From Psococerastis gibbosa (taxonomy: Eukaryota; Arthropoda; Insecta; Psocodea; Psocidae): DNA of 64,000 bases. The notes below the pieces were generated by a model. The model saw only the letters and a program-made list of their open reading frames with translations, was not told where the DNA came from and ran no database searches. Each line of letters begins with the position of its first letter. Position 1 is the first letter of the stretch. The stretch spans positions 30,675,371 through 30,739,370 of the forward strand of contig OZ020487.1 in NCBI GenBank assembly GCA_963971405.1, in the 5' to 3' direction. Positions 46,001 through 57,904 of this stretch are shown piece after piece. Made by a program: the position numbers and the translations under genes.

Positions 46001-48261
46001 CACAGGAACTAGTCAACCATTATTGTAAATTTAAGTAAATCTAATAAATTAAATTGTTCAACGCATTTTTAACAAATTCCCTCAGAATCTAATATGGTTG
46101 TGGCAAAACTTGATTTATCCGTGGTTTAGTTTCAGCTTTTTCAACATATTACTACAGAAAAAACAACCAAGTTCCTTTTTCAAGACAAAAAATGTTCATT
46201 AAACACGTTAGTTTTACGAAATTAATTTCTAGACGGGTTAGCGTGACGTTCGCTATACCTATTGGTATATCACTCCTGCGCGTTTTGCGCAAAATTCCTA
46301 ATTAAAAAAAATACCATTTTCTAACCTATTGGCTATTAAATCAAATCAATCAATCAAAAGCAGCGATGTCACAATTCGAAAATTATTTGGCAGTTTTTTC
46401 AACTGTTTTTCGGTAAAAAATGTGAAATAATGTCAAAATTGTAAAATATTTATATTATTAGCTTTGAAATTCAGTGTTCCGATTTGAAATCATTCGGCTA
46501 ATTAAGCCAAACACAAGACGCCCGTTTCAGAAATTAAGACAAAGAGCTAGAAATAATAGCTGAATTAAAATTGTAAGCGTGAGATGAAACTTGGATAACG
46601 ACTAAGTGCAATAGGAAATGCAGTGAATGTGGACATTATCAGTGAAATCTGTAATTATTGCAAATTGCGAAGAGGAATCGCAGGTATTAGTCGGCAAATC
46701 ACTGCTGTGTTTTGCAAATAACCGCTTATTTATTCACAGGCTCAAGATTCGCACTAGTTAAATGCTATGATTTGCTGCACGAACGTTTCAGTGTCTGGAT
46801 AATTAGGTGTGTGAAGTTTAAACAATTATTTAGCAATAATCTGAGTTTAACCATCTTGTAATGAAATGTTGCTCACTTCGATGAATCACGATTGAATACG
46901 GTACAATCTAAGTTTCATACATTGCGAATATTTGCATTCATAAAAACACGATAAATGACTTAAAACAGATTTTATAGAATAGCTGTAAGTTATCGGCTAA
47001 AACCAGAATAATATGCTTCTTCAAAAAGCGTGTGTTTTTTTTCGAATTTTTCATATAACCATCATTTTCATGTATTTGTGGCTGAGGAACCATGGATGGA
47101 TATATTAATTTCGTCTTAAGTAATCGGGCCCCTTTTACAATTTTGAAACCTCTGTCTTAACTCTTGTTTAGAGTGAAACCGCGGAATCGGTAGTTTATTG
47201 TACTTGTAGAGGCGAAATGTAAGGCGAGATACAGTACGTATTGTGGAGACTGCACTAATTTTTAAGATAGTTAAGCCACCTAATTTACGAATACAAACCC
47301 CTGTGGGACCCCACTATTATTGAAACGTTATATTACAACTTTGGAACCGATTAAATTCTGCGAACCTTGTAAACAGAACATAAGTTATGATTAAAAAAGG
47401 TTGATATATCCGGTCATATGAGGAAGTAACGCTCCAGGTGTAACGAAACGTTTTATATTTTTTTGTTTTATTATTGTTTTAGGGACGAAAACGAAATAAA
47501 CATATTCGCCGCACTTGCACGGTAAATTTATTGTTACGCTTCTTAATGAATCTAAGAATTCTCAACAAATTATATTATCGTATCATGTGATACAGGTACG
47601 GTACCACAAATAATTTACGATTTCAGTCTAGAACGCAAAGGAAAGGAAACATTTAAAATTTCGCGCCTATAGTTGTGAGAGTGATATAGGTGGTTGGGGA
47701 CAATGAGCCTAATAAATCCGACGCAAATATTCTCCTCTCGAAAATTCATGGTTCTAAAATAACATATCTTACGTGCATATAGGCATATGTACAATGTATT
47801 ATAATTAAGAGTGTGGACTTTCACCATGCTTGGAAAGGGGCACCATTTCCAGGTCTTGCCTCATTCTGAAAAAAAAATCCACCACACGGCACTGGACACA
47901 CCAAACAGAACATTCCAACAATAATAACCATTTAGAGCAGGTTTTTTTAAACCCGGTTGCACAACCATATACGACTACTGGGCCCCTAATGTGGATCTTC
48001 ACGATGCCTGTAAATTCCCTGTTACAATCTAGCGTCAGAGTTGTACGCATTCCACCTGCGATCAATCTGATGAGATCTACTTCAGCGCTACAGCTTGGGG
48101 TGAACTTTGAGCTCTCGCACCAACTCTAACTAGACAAACCTGGTTTTCATCTAATAATAATGTAAAATAAACGTGTATTTACCAAATCTAATGTTTATAC
48201 AGTTTTTTAATAATGGTTGCGCTCCCTCGTACCGTGAGGCGTGTGGGGGTCACGCATTATC
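46001..48261. other. no recognisable gene
   Basis: A/T-rich sequence without domains or splice-consistent exons. The last 350 bases begin a degenerate repeat cluster around GGTTGCACAACC, listed separately. Confidence 0.5.
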
Positions 48262-48660
48262 TTGGGCGGCTATTACACTGACAATCCTCAGTGTAATAGC
48301 CGCCCAATTTGCCAAGTCACCACAGGTCACGTCGTATCATGTCTCTGCATTGGTTCCGTGGCCTGCCTAGCCGTCTCCATTCTCCCTCTGTATACGGAAT
48401 ACGGTGTTGACCCATTCTATCCACATAAATTCACTAAATCTACATCAGAGTTGGGCGCACTTCAATATTGTAAATGATCTAAAAAGGATGAGATGCATAC
48501 CTCTATACCTGTACGTCCAGGTTGCACAACTATTGTATATATAATTACTTTTCTTCTAACTTGGATCTTCAAGACGCCCATAAATTCACCTGTTAAAACT
48601 AACGTCAGAGTTGTGCGCAACTTCACCTGTTAGCAATCTGACAAGGATGAGATGCAAGTC
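47945..48660. repeat. degenerate repeat cluster (GGTTGCACAAC ... GTCAGAGTTG units)
   Basis: Units at about 47955-48075, 48420-48500 and 48515-48655 share GGTTGCACAAC, GGATCTTCA(C/A)GA, TAAATTC, CGTCAGAGTTGT(A/G)CGCA, CAATCTGA and GGATGAGATGC. They are diverged, direct copies. No protein-level signal explains the similarity. Confidence 0.55.
48262..48307. repeat. minimal P-family palindrome: perfect 20-bp hairpin
   Basis: The left arm TTGGGCGGCTATTACACTGA and its exact complement on the right are separated by six bases (CAATCC). The arm matches the P-family terminus GGCGGCTATTCCACCGA with three changes (TTCC to TTAC, C to T), and both arms carry the same changes. All internal P-family sequence is absent. 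Confidence 0.9.
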
Positions 48661-49479
48661 CGAACTCCGAGATGGTGTCAGGCGTGACGAACCCTAGGTG
48701 GACCTGGGCCGGTATCTCATCGGTACCACGCAAGGGTCATCTAGGGTACCCGACCTTTACCTAAGATCTAGACAACCACAATTTACAGTCTGTCACTTGC
48801 TAGGTGCTGATACCACAGTGGGGACTACTTTCTTTGCGGCATTAGCATGCATTAGTGTGTAAGAGAGAGGATATCGCACTGTTTAATGGAAAGTCGCCAA
48901 CGACACTCGGGGAGTGGAATTCTAGGTTCTTTAATATTTTTTTTATTATTCATGATCTGTCAAATGCACTTGTACATTACTCTGGAGAAAATGCGGATTT
49001 TATTTGCAGTTTAATTTCATTACCTACAAGGTAGCATAACTAATTAATTCAAATGACTAGGCCAGGAATAATCTTGGGCGCAGTTTTATGACAGTGGTTT
49101 TACTTGGCAGATTACCATGTGGTTTATGTAATACTGTAGCTATCTTTTATTTTGTGGTTTTTACTTAGCTTCAAAGTCAAACTGGATGTATTTATTTAAT
49201 TATTTAGGTAATTAATTTACCACAGCATAATGTAAATATGGAGCACCCTAGTGAAGATATACATGCGGCTAAGGGGTGAGATAGGTACTGTTTTTTACCG
49301 ACTACAACTTTAAAAAAAATATAAATATGCAGGGCTGATTTAATGTTTTTGAAATCAGTGAATTTGATTAATACGTAATCATAACACAATTTGATACGGG
49401 AAACCCCGGGCCCCCTTCGGCCTTTCAGCAGGTATCCTGAACCCTCAGATGTCAAAATGGGGTGAAGGAGGCTGACGCT

Positions 49480-49990
49480 AAGGTGATGCCCCCTCCCCGC
49501 ATATTTAAGAGCTCATGGTCACTGCTACCTACTTTCGACCAGATTACCAGACATCTAGTAGAACCAGGGAAAGAACAAGGGAACCAGAAGTCGTCCATTA
49601 TTAGCAGCATAAAATCAGGTAAACTCAAATGGCATGGTCAAGTCGAAAGATTTGATGGAACTAGAGTGCTTCATCATCGCTCAAAAAGTCTGGATAAGGA
49701 ATAATGCCCCGCACCTCCATGTTCGATTGGTCAAGTAATCACCAATACTTACCAAAACTTTCCAAGCGAACGTGTGAGTTACTCTAAGAAGGTGTTGAAG
49801 AATGATCCCAAGGAGAGAAAATCCCTAGGATGACCGAGGAAGTGGTGGATGGAAAACGAAGATATGAAGACCTCCCGAAGCCTTCTTTAAAAGAATGATC
49901 TGGTTCGTGATGGGCTATAAAGCCAGGAAATGCAAAGTATGGGATGCTGAGAAGACAAGCCCTTGTATCCACCTGACCCAATGAAACCTG
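49480..49990 (+). pseudogene. decayed non-LTR retrotransposon ORF2 tail
   Basis: One frame reads SSIISSIKSGKLKWHGQVER, the GKLKWxGHV-type motif near the end of non-LTR polymerases, then stops. Further on, a different frame gives RGSGGWKTKI-like basic residues around 49830. Several frameshifts and stops are present. It is a remnant only. Confidence 0.5.
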
Positions 49991-50554
49991 CGAAGAACTA
50001 AAAGTACCAAGTTGTAATAAGAGAATGTGCGTCCATTGTACAAAGCGTCAAACAATAACTAAAACATCGGGGTCTGCAGCTCATCATCACCACGACATTT
50101 CACCAAGTTCTTCTGCTTTTCCTTTCAAGAGCACTCTGTCAATGTCATCATCTGGGCCGGCTCTGTTTTACACAACTCTCAGCTTTGTCTCTCTTCAGTA
50201 CAAGCGAAAGTAAGTTTCAAAAGAATTATTTCAGAATGCCAGCTGACCACCTCAAGGTCGACCAACACTTTCTCTGTTGGATTATGATAAAAATAAAGAT
50301 CAAAATAATAATCATTATGTACGCACTTTTTAACCATTCAATTGCAAATTGAACCTGTAACAATAAAATTAATAGACCTAGTTTTTGTTGGTACGGTATT
50401 GTAAATTAGCATGACATTGTATTGAAATATATCTTACAGCCTGCTGAAACTAATATTAGCCATCACCGCAGCATAGCCTGTGGAAACACTGAACTTCGTG
50501 TTGGACTGATTAACTTATTGTACAGTAACCGAAATTTGAGGATATAGAAAACTA

Positions 50555-50725
50555 AACGCCTAATCGGGGCGTCGTCCCGGCAAGGCGTAGATCGTGGGTT
50601 CGAATCCCGCCAAGCCCAGTTTTTATATATCCTCTAATTGCGGTTATTACGTGGAGGTTACCTCTTCAACTAAAGTTAATTTAATGTCAATGTTCTATAC
50701 ACTATATAATACTGCAATATTATTG
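50555..50725 (+). repeat. second tRNA-like SINE, family S2
   Basis: Box B is intact (GGGTTCGAATCCC, around 50597), followed by GCCAAGCCCAGTTTTTATAT, TCTAATTGCGGTTATT, GGAGGTTACCTCTTCAACTA and a tail TATAATACTGCAATATTATT. Pieces of the same body recur at 30810-30960 (rearranged), 55318-55395 and 43810. Confidence 0.65.
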
Positions 50726-50738
50726 AACAAAATTGCAG

Positions 50739-50851
50739 GAATACAAGTTGTCGAAGTAAACAATCTGGACACAATGCATCTAGCTGCTGCTATGCTCGAT
50801 GGTCTCAATGCGTACGTACACGAGAGAGCAAAAAAAAATCTGTCAGAATGA
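50739..50851 (+). CDS. possible terminal exon of an unidentified gene
   Basis: After an acceptor-like ACAAAATTGCAG the frame reads GIQVVEVNNLDTMHLAAAML, DGLNAYVHERAKKNLSE and stop. The stretch is strongly helical and charged, with coding-like composition, unlike the surrounding A/T noise. It follows the tail of SINE S2 by about 20 bases. No upstream exon or family is recognised. It may equally be part of a transposon. Confidence 0.25.
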
Positions 50852-51210
50852 CCAAAAGGACTGATGTGAGTTGGCATGTTTGTGAGGTGGTTGCTGAGTG
50901 GTTGGCTACGCTACGGGGACGAATGACACATGGACTCTATATCTAAAGAAAACCAGGAATTTTTCCAGGGACTGGCAGAACTATGAATGCTTATGAAGGG
51001 CGTAGCCAGAGGGAAGCAATGAGAAACCTCAGGTTACAAAAAAAAAAGATGCAAACCGGGTTTCAATAAGCCAAATTGTTGTATTAAAAGCAACTAAACC
51101 AGACCGGTATGACTCTGAAAAAAGTATGTAAGGAACATATAGATTATATTGTATTCATCATAGAAGTCACTCATTCGCCTTATGTAGTTTTCAAATAAAA
51201 TTCCACTTAA

Positions 51211-51495
51211 AGAGGATATGGAACTTAGACATTGGCAACAAAAAAAAATAGTAAATTTTTATTTTTATTTAATTTACTAGGACTATGAAGATTTGGTCTA
51301 TGGAAGTTGTAGAGGATTCCTTCAAACACAATATCATAGGGTGTTTTTTTTTTTTTAACTTTTTGGTGCTGCCATTCCAAAAATTAAATATTCCCTATGA
51401 TATTGTCCATGAAGTTTAGTTCTCCACAACTTCCATAGACCAAATCTTTCTAACTTCCATAGTTAATTAACTAAAAAAAACGATTAATTGTAGAT
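51211..51495. repeat. T1-family inverted-repeat element, right-truncated
   Basis: After TTAA (51207-51210) the left end AGAGGATATGGAAC resembles T1, and the paired interior motifs GGTCTATGGAAGTTGTAGAG and CTCCACAACTTCCATAGACC match those of 11131-11534. The right terminus is not recognisable. Confidence 0.6.
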
Positions 51496-52149
51496 GTGAC
51501 CATTATCTACGTTTCACATCCACTTTATGGCCACATCTTTGATGAACTTGCGATGCGCATACCATGCTGCTCATAAAAAAAATATGGTTTCGATATAACC
51601 AAAATTGATAAGGCAGCTTGATTGAACGGAACTTCGAAACAAGTCCATATGATTGAAAAGAGGAACTGTAAAAAACCGAACATTGTACATACATGGGAAA
51701 AAATGAAGAATGTACTGAGACTTGACTGAAAGTGTGGGCGGCATGAGGGCACCTTTCAATTAGTGCCAATCTCAATGCCTGTAACATTTCTTGGTCGTTT
51801 TTTTCTTTATACTGAAACTGCACGGTCTATCGACATTGAAAGACGGGAGACGAAGAGGTCTTTGATGGCTGAATGATTAGGGTCGCTATCAGGGGAGCAG
51901 GTTTAGCAGGATCTCTTGGCGGGGAGAAAGCAGAAGTTGCAAAAAAATCATTCACTTACGTCTTACGTGGTGTTATAAAAGCTCTAGCCCTGAAATGACT
52001 AAGGAGGCATCAATTATTGTTCAGGTGTTTTTACATGAGCTCGTCATTATATAGAGATTAAATTATTGATGTCTAATGGACATAACTTAAATTCTTATCT
52101 CGGTTCTCTGTTATCAGATTTATTGCTTTCCTATTTTTGCTTTCCAATT

Positions 52150-52760
52150 TATACGTAGTATAAGGAAAGCTTTGTGATGGTCAAAATTTTCGATTCCGAG
52201 ATTTCAACGGATTTACACGTTTTGAGGTCCCGGGAACCCAAAAAAGTGGTTTTTACGAAATGTCTGTCTGTCAGTATGTCTGTCTGTCTGTGAGTCGATT
52301 TCCGGGCAAACTACACGGTCGCTTTTGATAAAATTTTGCATGTAGGTTTACAAAAATCATACCTCCAAACTGTTTTTTGTTTTTTGGGCTAACTCAATTT
52401 GGGGGTGTTTTATTCCCAAAAAACTCCAAAAAAACGTCTAAAAAAATTCTTTCTCAAAAACGGCTCCAACGATTTCTTTTAAATTAACATATATTATAGT
52501 CGTTATTAATGTTAACAAAATGCGGTGGGTCGCTTGCCCCATGATAGTTTGCTTCTGGGGGTAAAAAAATAAAAATAACTCAATTTTCATAAGAAATAAT
52601 TTTTCTGCGGAACCTTTCTACTGATGATTTCTACCTTCAGGTATGTTTTAGGTGTTCAATAGGATAACAAAAACGGGCAGGTTGCGTTCCCAAAAAAATA
52701 TTTTCTTTTTTGCAAAAAATTATTTTTTGAGAAATTTTGGAAAATTTACGCTCCAATACA
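52150..52760. repeat. non-coding repeat with GTCTGTCTG motif
   Basis: The block has AAGGAAAGCTTTGTGATGGT, a short GTCTGTCTGTC array near 52262, GAGTCGATTTCCGGGCAAAC and several purine-rich AAAAACTCC segments. It has no open frame. A 17-base C run follows at 52872. I see only one copy here, so repeat status is inferred from its style. Confidence 0.35.
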
Positions 52761-53577
52761 TTACGTGACATGTGATATTGTTACTACTTACTACTGTTAC
52801 AATGTATTGGTCTGTTCGTTCCAGAATATGCAATTTAGTTTTAAAGGGTTTTTAATATATATTGAGGTGAACCCCCCCCCCCCCCCCCTCGAGGGATCTG
52901 AAATTTAACCATAGGGAAATTATTTCCTATGAAATTACGCATGTCAATATCTACTAATTTATAAATTGGAAAGCATGTTCGAGTAAACTCGAACCGGTTC
53001 TTTCATTTTGTTAGTGAGTTCAATGTTTGAAATAATTCTTTGTTAGATTTTTTAATACTCTCAAGAAGAGTAGTCATTATGACAAATGCAGGAATGAAAG
53101 AGGGGGTAATGTGGGGTTTTAAAAACAAGAATGAAAATTAATGAAAATATGAGCACTAAATTGTATTGTACAATATACATTCGTTTAACTTCGATGTTAA
53201 ATCAATAAGAACCGGTAATAGTGAGTCTGTGCATGCTTTCCTATTTTTCAACTAGTAACGGTACCGTACCATAATAGTTACATTGTAAATAATTGTTCGT
53301 CGTGAAATATCGGTTCCCTATAGATTTTCCCTATCCTAAAGCACTGGATTGATCGATAGGACAATTGCATAGTATAGAATAGACAGGGTAATTATATACC
53401 TGTAATACTAAAAAATAATAATGGTATGCAATGCAATGCAATGCATTTTTTGTTGTAAAAAAAAGGTTAATCGCATACAAACAATTTAATGAATGTATCC
53501 GATTGACCCCTTCAGTCGCCTCGCTATGTTATTACCCGTGTTGAGCTACGACACGTCTCCGATCACATGGCGTGTAA

Positions 53578-54019
53578 GGCTGGTATTCCACATACGTACA
53601 ACGTCAATGAAAATTATGAAATTGAAGGACATTTCAATTTCTCATTGATGGGGCCCATATTCCATATGTTTTTTTCAAAAATTGACAATTTTCAATTGAA
53701 GCGTATGCGCCAAATTTTTGAAATTTGGTTGCATTTGTTTCTTGAAATTGTTTTTGTTTACTTCGTCGCCTTATTATTTAAACCTTATTATAATTTTTAT
53801 ACAGAAATGCTTTCTTTTTAGAGAAATCAATTAAAATAGTTGTACCTGTCATATCCCGTGACGCCATTTTTTAATTCTAGATTGTTTGTTTCATTGTTTG
53901 TGATTTTACTCTATGATCAATTGATCATTGATCAATTTTAACAATGGCATAGAGTAAAATTGAAATGTCCTTCAATTTCATAATTTTCATTGACGATGTA
54001 GGTATGTGGAATACCCACC
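53578..54019. repeat. palindromic P-family element, arm variant 4
   Basis: TAA flanks both ends. Arms read GGCTGGTATTCCACATACGT and end TATGTGGAATACCCACC; inside is ACGTCAATGAAAATTATGAA, ATTGAAGGACATTTCAAT, mirrored on the right. These arms are unrelated to those of the copy at 61024, yet the loop (ATGATCAATTGATCATTGAT, ACAATGGCATAGAGTAAAAT) is nearly the same. An open frame at 53567-53821 is a by-product of the arm. Confidence 0.85.
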
Positions 54020-54369
54020 TAAAGATTATCCATAATAATATATTCAAAAATTTAATTTTGAAAGCTCCATTTTCTGTTTGTTACACTATTTAGAACCTAA
54101 AACATACTTGAAGTTAGAAAGGTTTGATAGAATGTTTCCCCAGAATAATTATTTTAGTTACTAATTTTTCATCAAATAGAAATACATAATTATTTTTTAC
54201 GTCCTGAAACACAATATTAATGGTGATGTGACTTAATGGGGTAGTCTATGTTTACATTTATAATAAGTTCTACAATAATACAATATGTTAATTTATAATT
54301 AATCATTGGAACCGTTAACAAAGTTCAGTTAGTTTTAGGGGTTTTCGGGGGGCTCCAACCAGCAATCAA

Positions 54370-54538
54370 GGCCGTGCCCAGGTTTTGATTGGGGGGGGGG
54401 GGCAATTTTTTTTTAAACGTAATGTATTAATGAATTAATGGATAAATTCTTCAAACCATACAGGTTTATATACAAAAATTTATTTCGTGGGAAGGGGGGG
54501 GGGTCCGGACCCCATGGACCACCCCCCTGGGCACGGCC
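54370..54538. repeat. G1 MITE, complete
   Basis: Termini are GGCCGTGCCCAG and CTGGGCACGGCC. The interior has a 12-base G run, AATTCTTCAAACCATACAGG and a second G run. It is in the same orientation as, and most similar to, the copy at 44879. Confidence 0.88.
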
Positions 54539-54749
54539 ATGCCAGCAAGCGTAGGTGAGTGAGCTTGGCCACACGAGGCAGTAATGGAAGAAGCCATGAC
54601 AATTACTCAACTTTATTCTAACGTACTGCTACATTTACTACAATAAATGCATGAGTACCTAGACATTTTCCCATTTCTATTCCATTCTTTCTGATTTTTA
54701 TTAAAATGTTGCAACTAACCAGACTGCCGATTTAGCTACCGCTGCTCAC

Positions 54750-55080
54750 GATTTATGTCCACATCGTGGATGTTAAATGAATAATGAACTTGGAACGCCA
54801 CGACGGAGGGACGTGCGCCTGGAAGACGTAGCGGGTCGCCGCGCCACGCCACGCCGTGGGAGTCCCGCATTGACCCTTCAATTCAATGCGTCCGTCAAAA
54901 CAAACCGATAGACAAAACGATTCACGTTTATTTTACTTGTTCCAAACGCGCGGCAGTCTTGGATTATAGGCTTTATCAAGTTTGCGGTTTATTAGTTAAC
55001 CATAGAGTATTTGGAGGAGGAACGTTAGTAGGTTGTTAGTAGGTAGATTTTGATGACGATCACGTAAATCTTACCGGTTC
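54750..55080. promoter_or_regulatory. CpG-dense block, possible promoter or non-coding first exon
   Basis: The core at about 54795-54860 is unusually GC- and CpG-rich for this window (CGCCACGACGGAGGGACGTG, AGCGGGTCGCCGCGCCACGC), and 54890-54970 keeps several CpGs (AACGATTCACG, AACGCGCGGC). No long frame is present. It could be the start of a gene lying to the right, or a distant start for the secreted protein gene on the minus strand. Neither is shown. Confidence 0.3.
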
Positions 55081-56255
55081 GACCAAAATTTATAGGATGG
55101 ACCCATCTGACCTTTTAACATGGAAAGGATTCGACATCACACACGGAGCATTGATGCGAGCAATGTCACTGAATTCTATCAGTGCAGAAGAATAAATAAA
55201 TTAATAAAATGGCCCATAGGGTGCTAGGGAAATCACATAGTACACAATGAAGTCTGCAATCGCATCGAGAACCTGGGTCTCTGAAAATAGAAGATTGTTA
55301 CTTATATACTCTTATTGCTAGTCAGGTTACCTCTTCAACCAAAGCTTGTTAAATGTCATGGTTGGATTTATCACATAATTCTGCAATATGTAGCCTATTG
55401 CTGTATATCGTATGTCAAGGTATAGGTTTATAGATACTTTATTTATTGCATGCTTAATTTACAAAAGTACCTAGAGAGAGTGAGAGAGAGATTAGCCTAT
55501 TTTTGGGGTCCAAGGACCACTTATTGCGAACCACTGTTCTAGGCTTTTAATAAAGTGTTCCAATTTTTTAAGAATTTGAAAATTGGCGACCAGCGGAAAT
55601 CATTAGAGAGCAGACAACAATTGTTGCAAAAGATTCCGTTTTATGGCCCGGAAATTGGCTAGTAACATTACGCTTTATTCTATATGACTTCCAAAACGGA
55701 GCCACCGCCATTTATGAAGACAGACTAACAATGAGCAATTTTGTAGAAAGTGGTCACAACAAATTAGCGTGTTCAAGGCGATTTAAAGTAACCTAGGTCA
55801 GTGCAACCAATTCAGCTCAAACGAAATATGTCATAGTGCAATTTTTATATTAATTAGGTACCGTATTGATATCAATGACAATAATAATCTTTGTTGTTTA
55901 TTATTTATCTATAGGGTACTTCCTATTGTACTATGAGACTCCACACCGATTGTAACCATAAAAACTGGAACTGTCAATAATAACCAATATTGTAAATATT
56001 GTAATGACTATACAAATTGCTATAACTTTTATTTTTGTATGTTGTAATGTAATAAATAATTGAATCGTGGGTTCGAGTCCCACCGGTTTCAGTTTTTTCT
56101 TCTTTTTTTACTCTATTCCGAATAAAATGTTTCAAGCTAAATTCAATTAAGTGTTAAAATCAATTAAATCTATAACTTTGTCTTAACGCTGAAAAGTTAA
56201 GCTCGCAGACTTATTCAGTTTGTTAATTATTTAGCTGTGCTAACCTGTCGAACGA

Positions 56256-56320
56256 TATAATAAATAAATAAATAAATAAGGACTTTTTGTTCAATTACTA
56301 AGCCAACCTAGTGGAGTTAT
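56256..56320 (-). repeat. tRNA-derived SINE S1, 3' end only
   Basis: On the minus strand: AACTCCACTAGGTTGGCTTA, then TTGAACAAAAAGTCC and a (TTTA)n tail. The rest is missing. Confidence 0.65.
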
Positions 56321-57904
56321 TACGATATGAATCATCTTGTCATTGAGCGGTGGAATCCGTATTGTAGTGCTCTAGTATGTCATACGCCGTGAGTGCCACC
56401 GGATTAGGTTTTGATACTCTAGTTCGGATATACAGTATACAGTATACCTGCAATATGGAAGGGGCGAGAAGTAGACTTATTTCTACCATAGCAATTTACA
56501 AAGTGAAAGGTCTCCATGCTTAGCAAGACTCATACTTATATCCATTTGAAAATGAAACCGCCTGTGACCCCCCCCCCCCCTTTACACCTTAACCAATACG
56601 CCTATGTTTACATTGAAACTTCTGGTGGAAATATTTGGCTCTGATGGCTCCCACGACCGTTAGTAAAACTTCGGAAAGTGAACAAGAGGGAAAGGGCTAT
56701 GTTTTTTCCATATGCACGGCGGCTTCTTTCGGATTCAACTTAAGGTAACTTTACCAACAAGTCACCCTTCGTCAACCAATTTTTCCCCGCACGTCGAAAT
56801 CTTCACAAAAAAACAGAGAAAACTTTCTTGTGCTAGTGGTGTGACTGACTCACCCTATATGAATGATACTTTCACAATTTCCTGGCATACCTGCTTAATT
56901 TAATTTGTGTTGAGCTGTTCCCAGGGAAAGTTTGAAATTCTTCTGTTCTGTCATTAAAAGTAATTTATCACGAATGCGCGCTGAAGATGCACCCAAATGA
57001 TAAACACAATTGTGTATTATATCGTCATTACGCTAGTTTAAAGAGTTTAGTCAGTCTCTAACCTTTGAGCTCCCACTCACCCAATTCACGTGCTCATCAA
57101 AAAAATTAGGTCCTAATTATATGAGGTACCCTGTGGTTAGTCAATATAGAACAGTGCAATAGCGAACAATTCTGGTGTAACCGTGTAGGTTAAATCTCAT
57201 TCACCTACCGCAATTATACGGGGTTTACCATGAAAGTTCAATTGCATAAACAAGTTTAATACAATAATTGCAGTTTAATAATGTGTAATAAGTTTGGAAG
57301 CAAATTAGCCTACAAATGAAAAATAACCATGGGATATAAATTCGTTTGGATTTGATTTTAGTTTTTCCAACGCCCGCATGCAGTATTTCTGCTTTAAGCC
57401 ACCCCGTCAGTCTGTCGGAGGGAGTGAGTCTGTTTATTAACTTGAGGCACCCTTGGAGCAGACTCCTGTTCCGTAGGGAGAAGGTGAGTAGACTGATAGG
57501 GTGGACTTCCTGATTATAGTGGATTCCGAAACACTTGGAGAACATAGTAAAGTCACACAATTAATCCGGAGGTGACCAGGACTCGACACTTACTCAGACT
57601 GGCTGGTAGTCTCAGCGCGTTATCATGTCCTATCATGTTCCCCTGCCAACGCTGTGCACACTACCAAGTTTGCTGCAGTTTTGAGCAGGCTCTGTTCTGG
57701 TGCATTCAACTTGGTGTGGCCATCAGCGGATATTAGTTTGTGGAAATATCGAATAACTCATGCTGTGCAGGACTGCAGCAACATGCCATGAGACCAATCA
57801 ATGGCCTCAGTAACAGCTTGTACGCAATGTATACAATCATTATACAAGATCCTGTCTGAGCCTGCTAATGGGATAGAAATTGACCGAAATGTGGGTGGCC
57901 GTTT

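Noticed and set aside
53567-53821. Plus-strand frame of 84 codons
   Set aside because: It lies wholly within the left arm and loop of a palindromic element.
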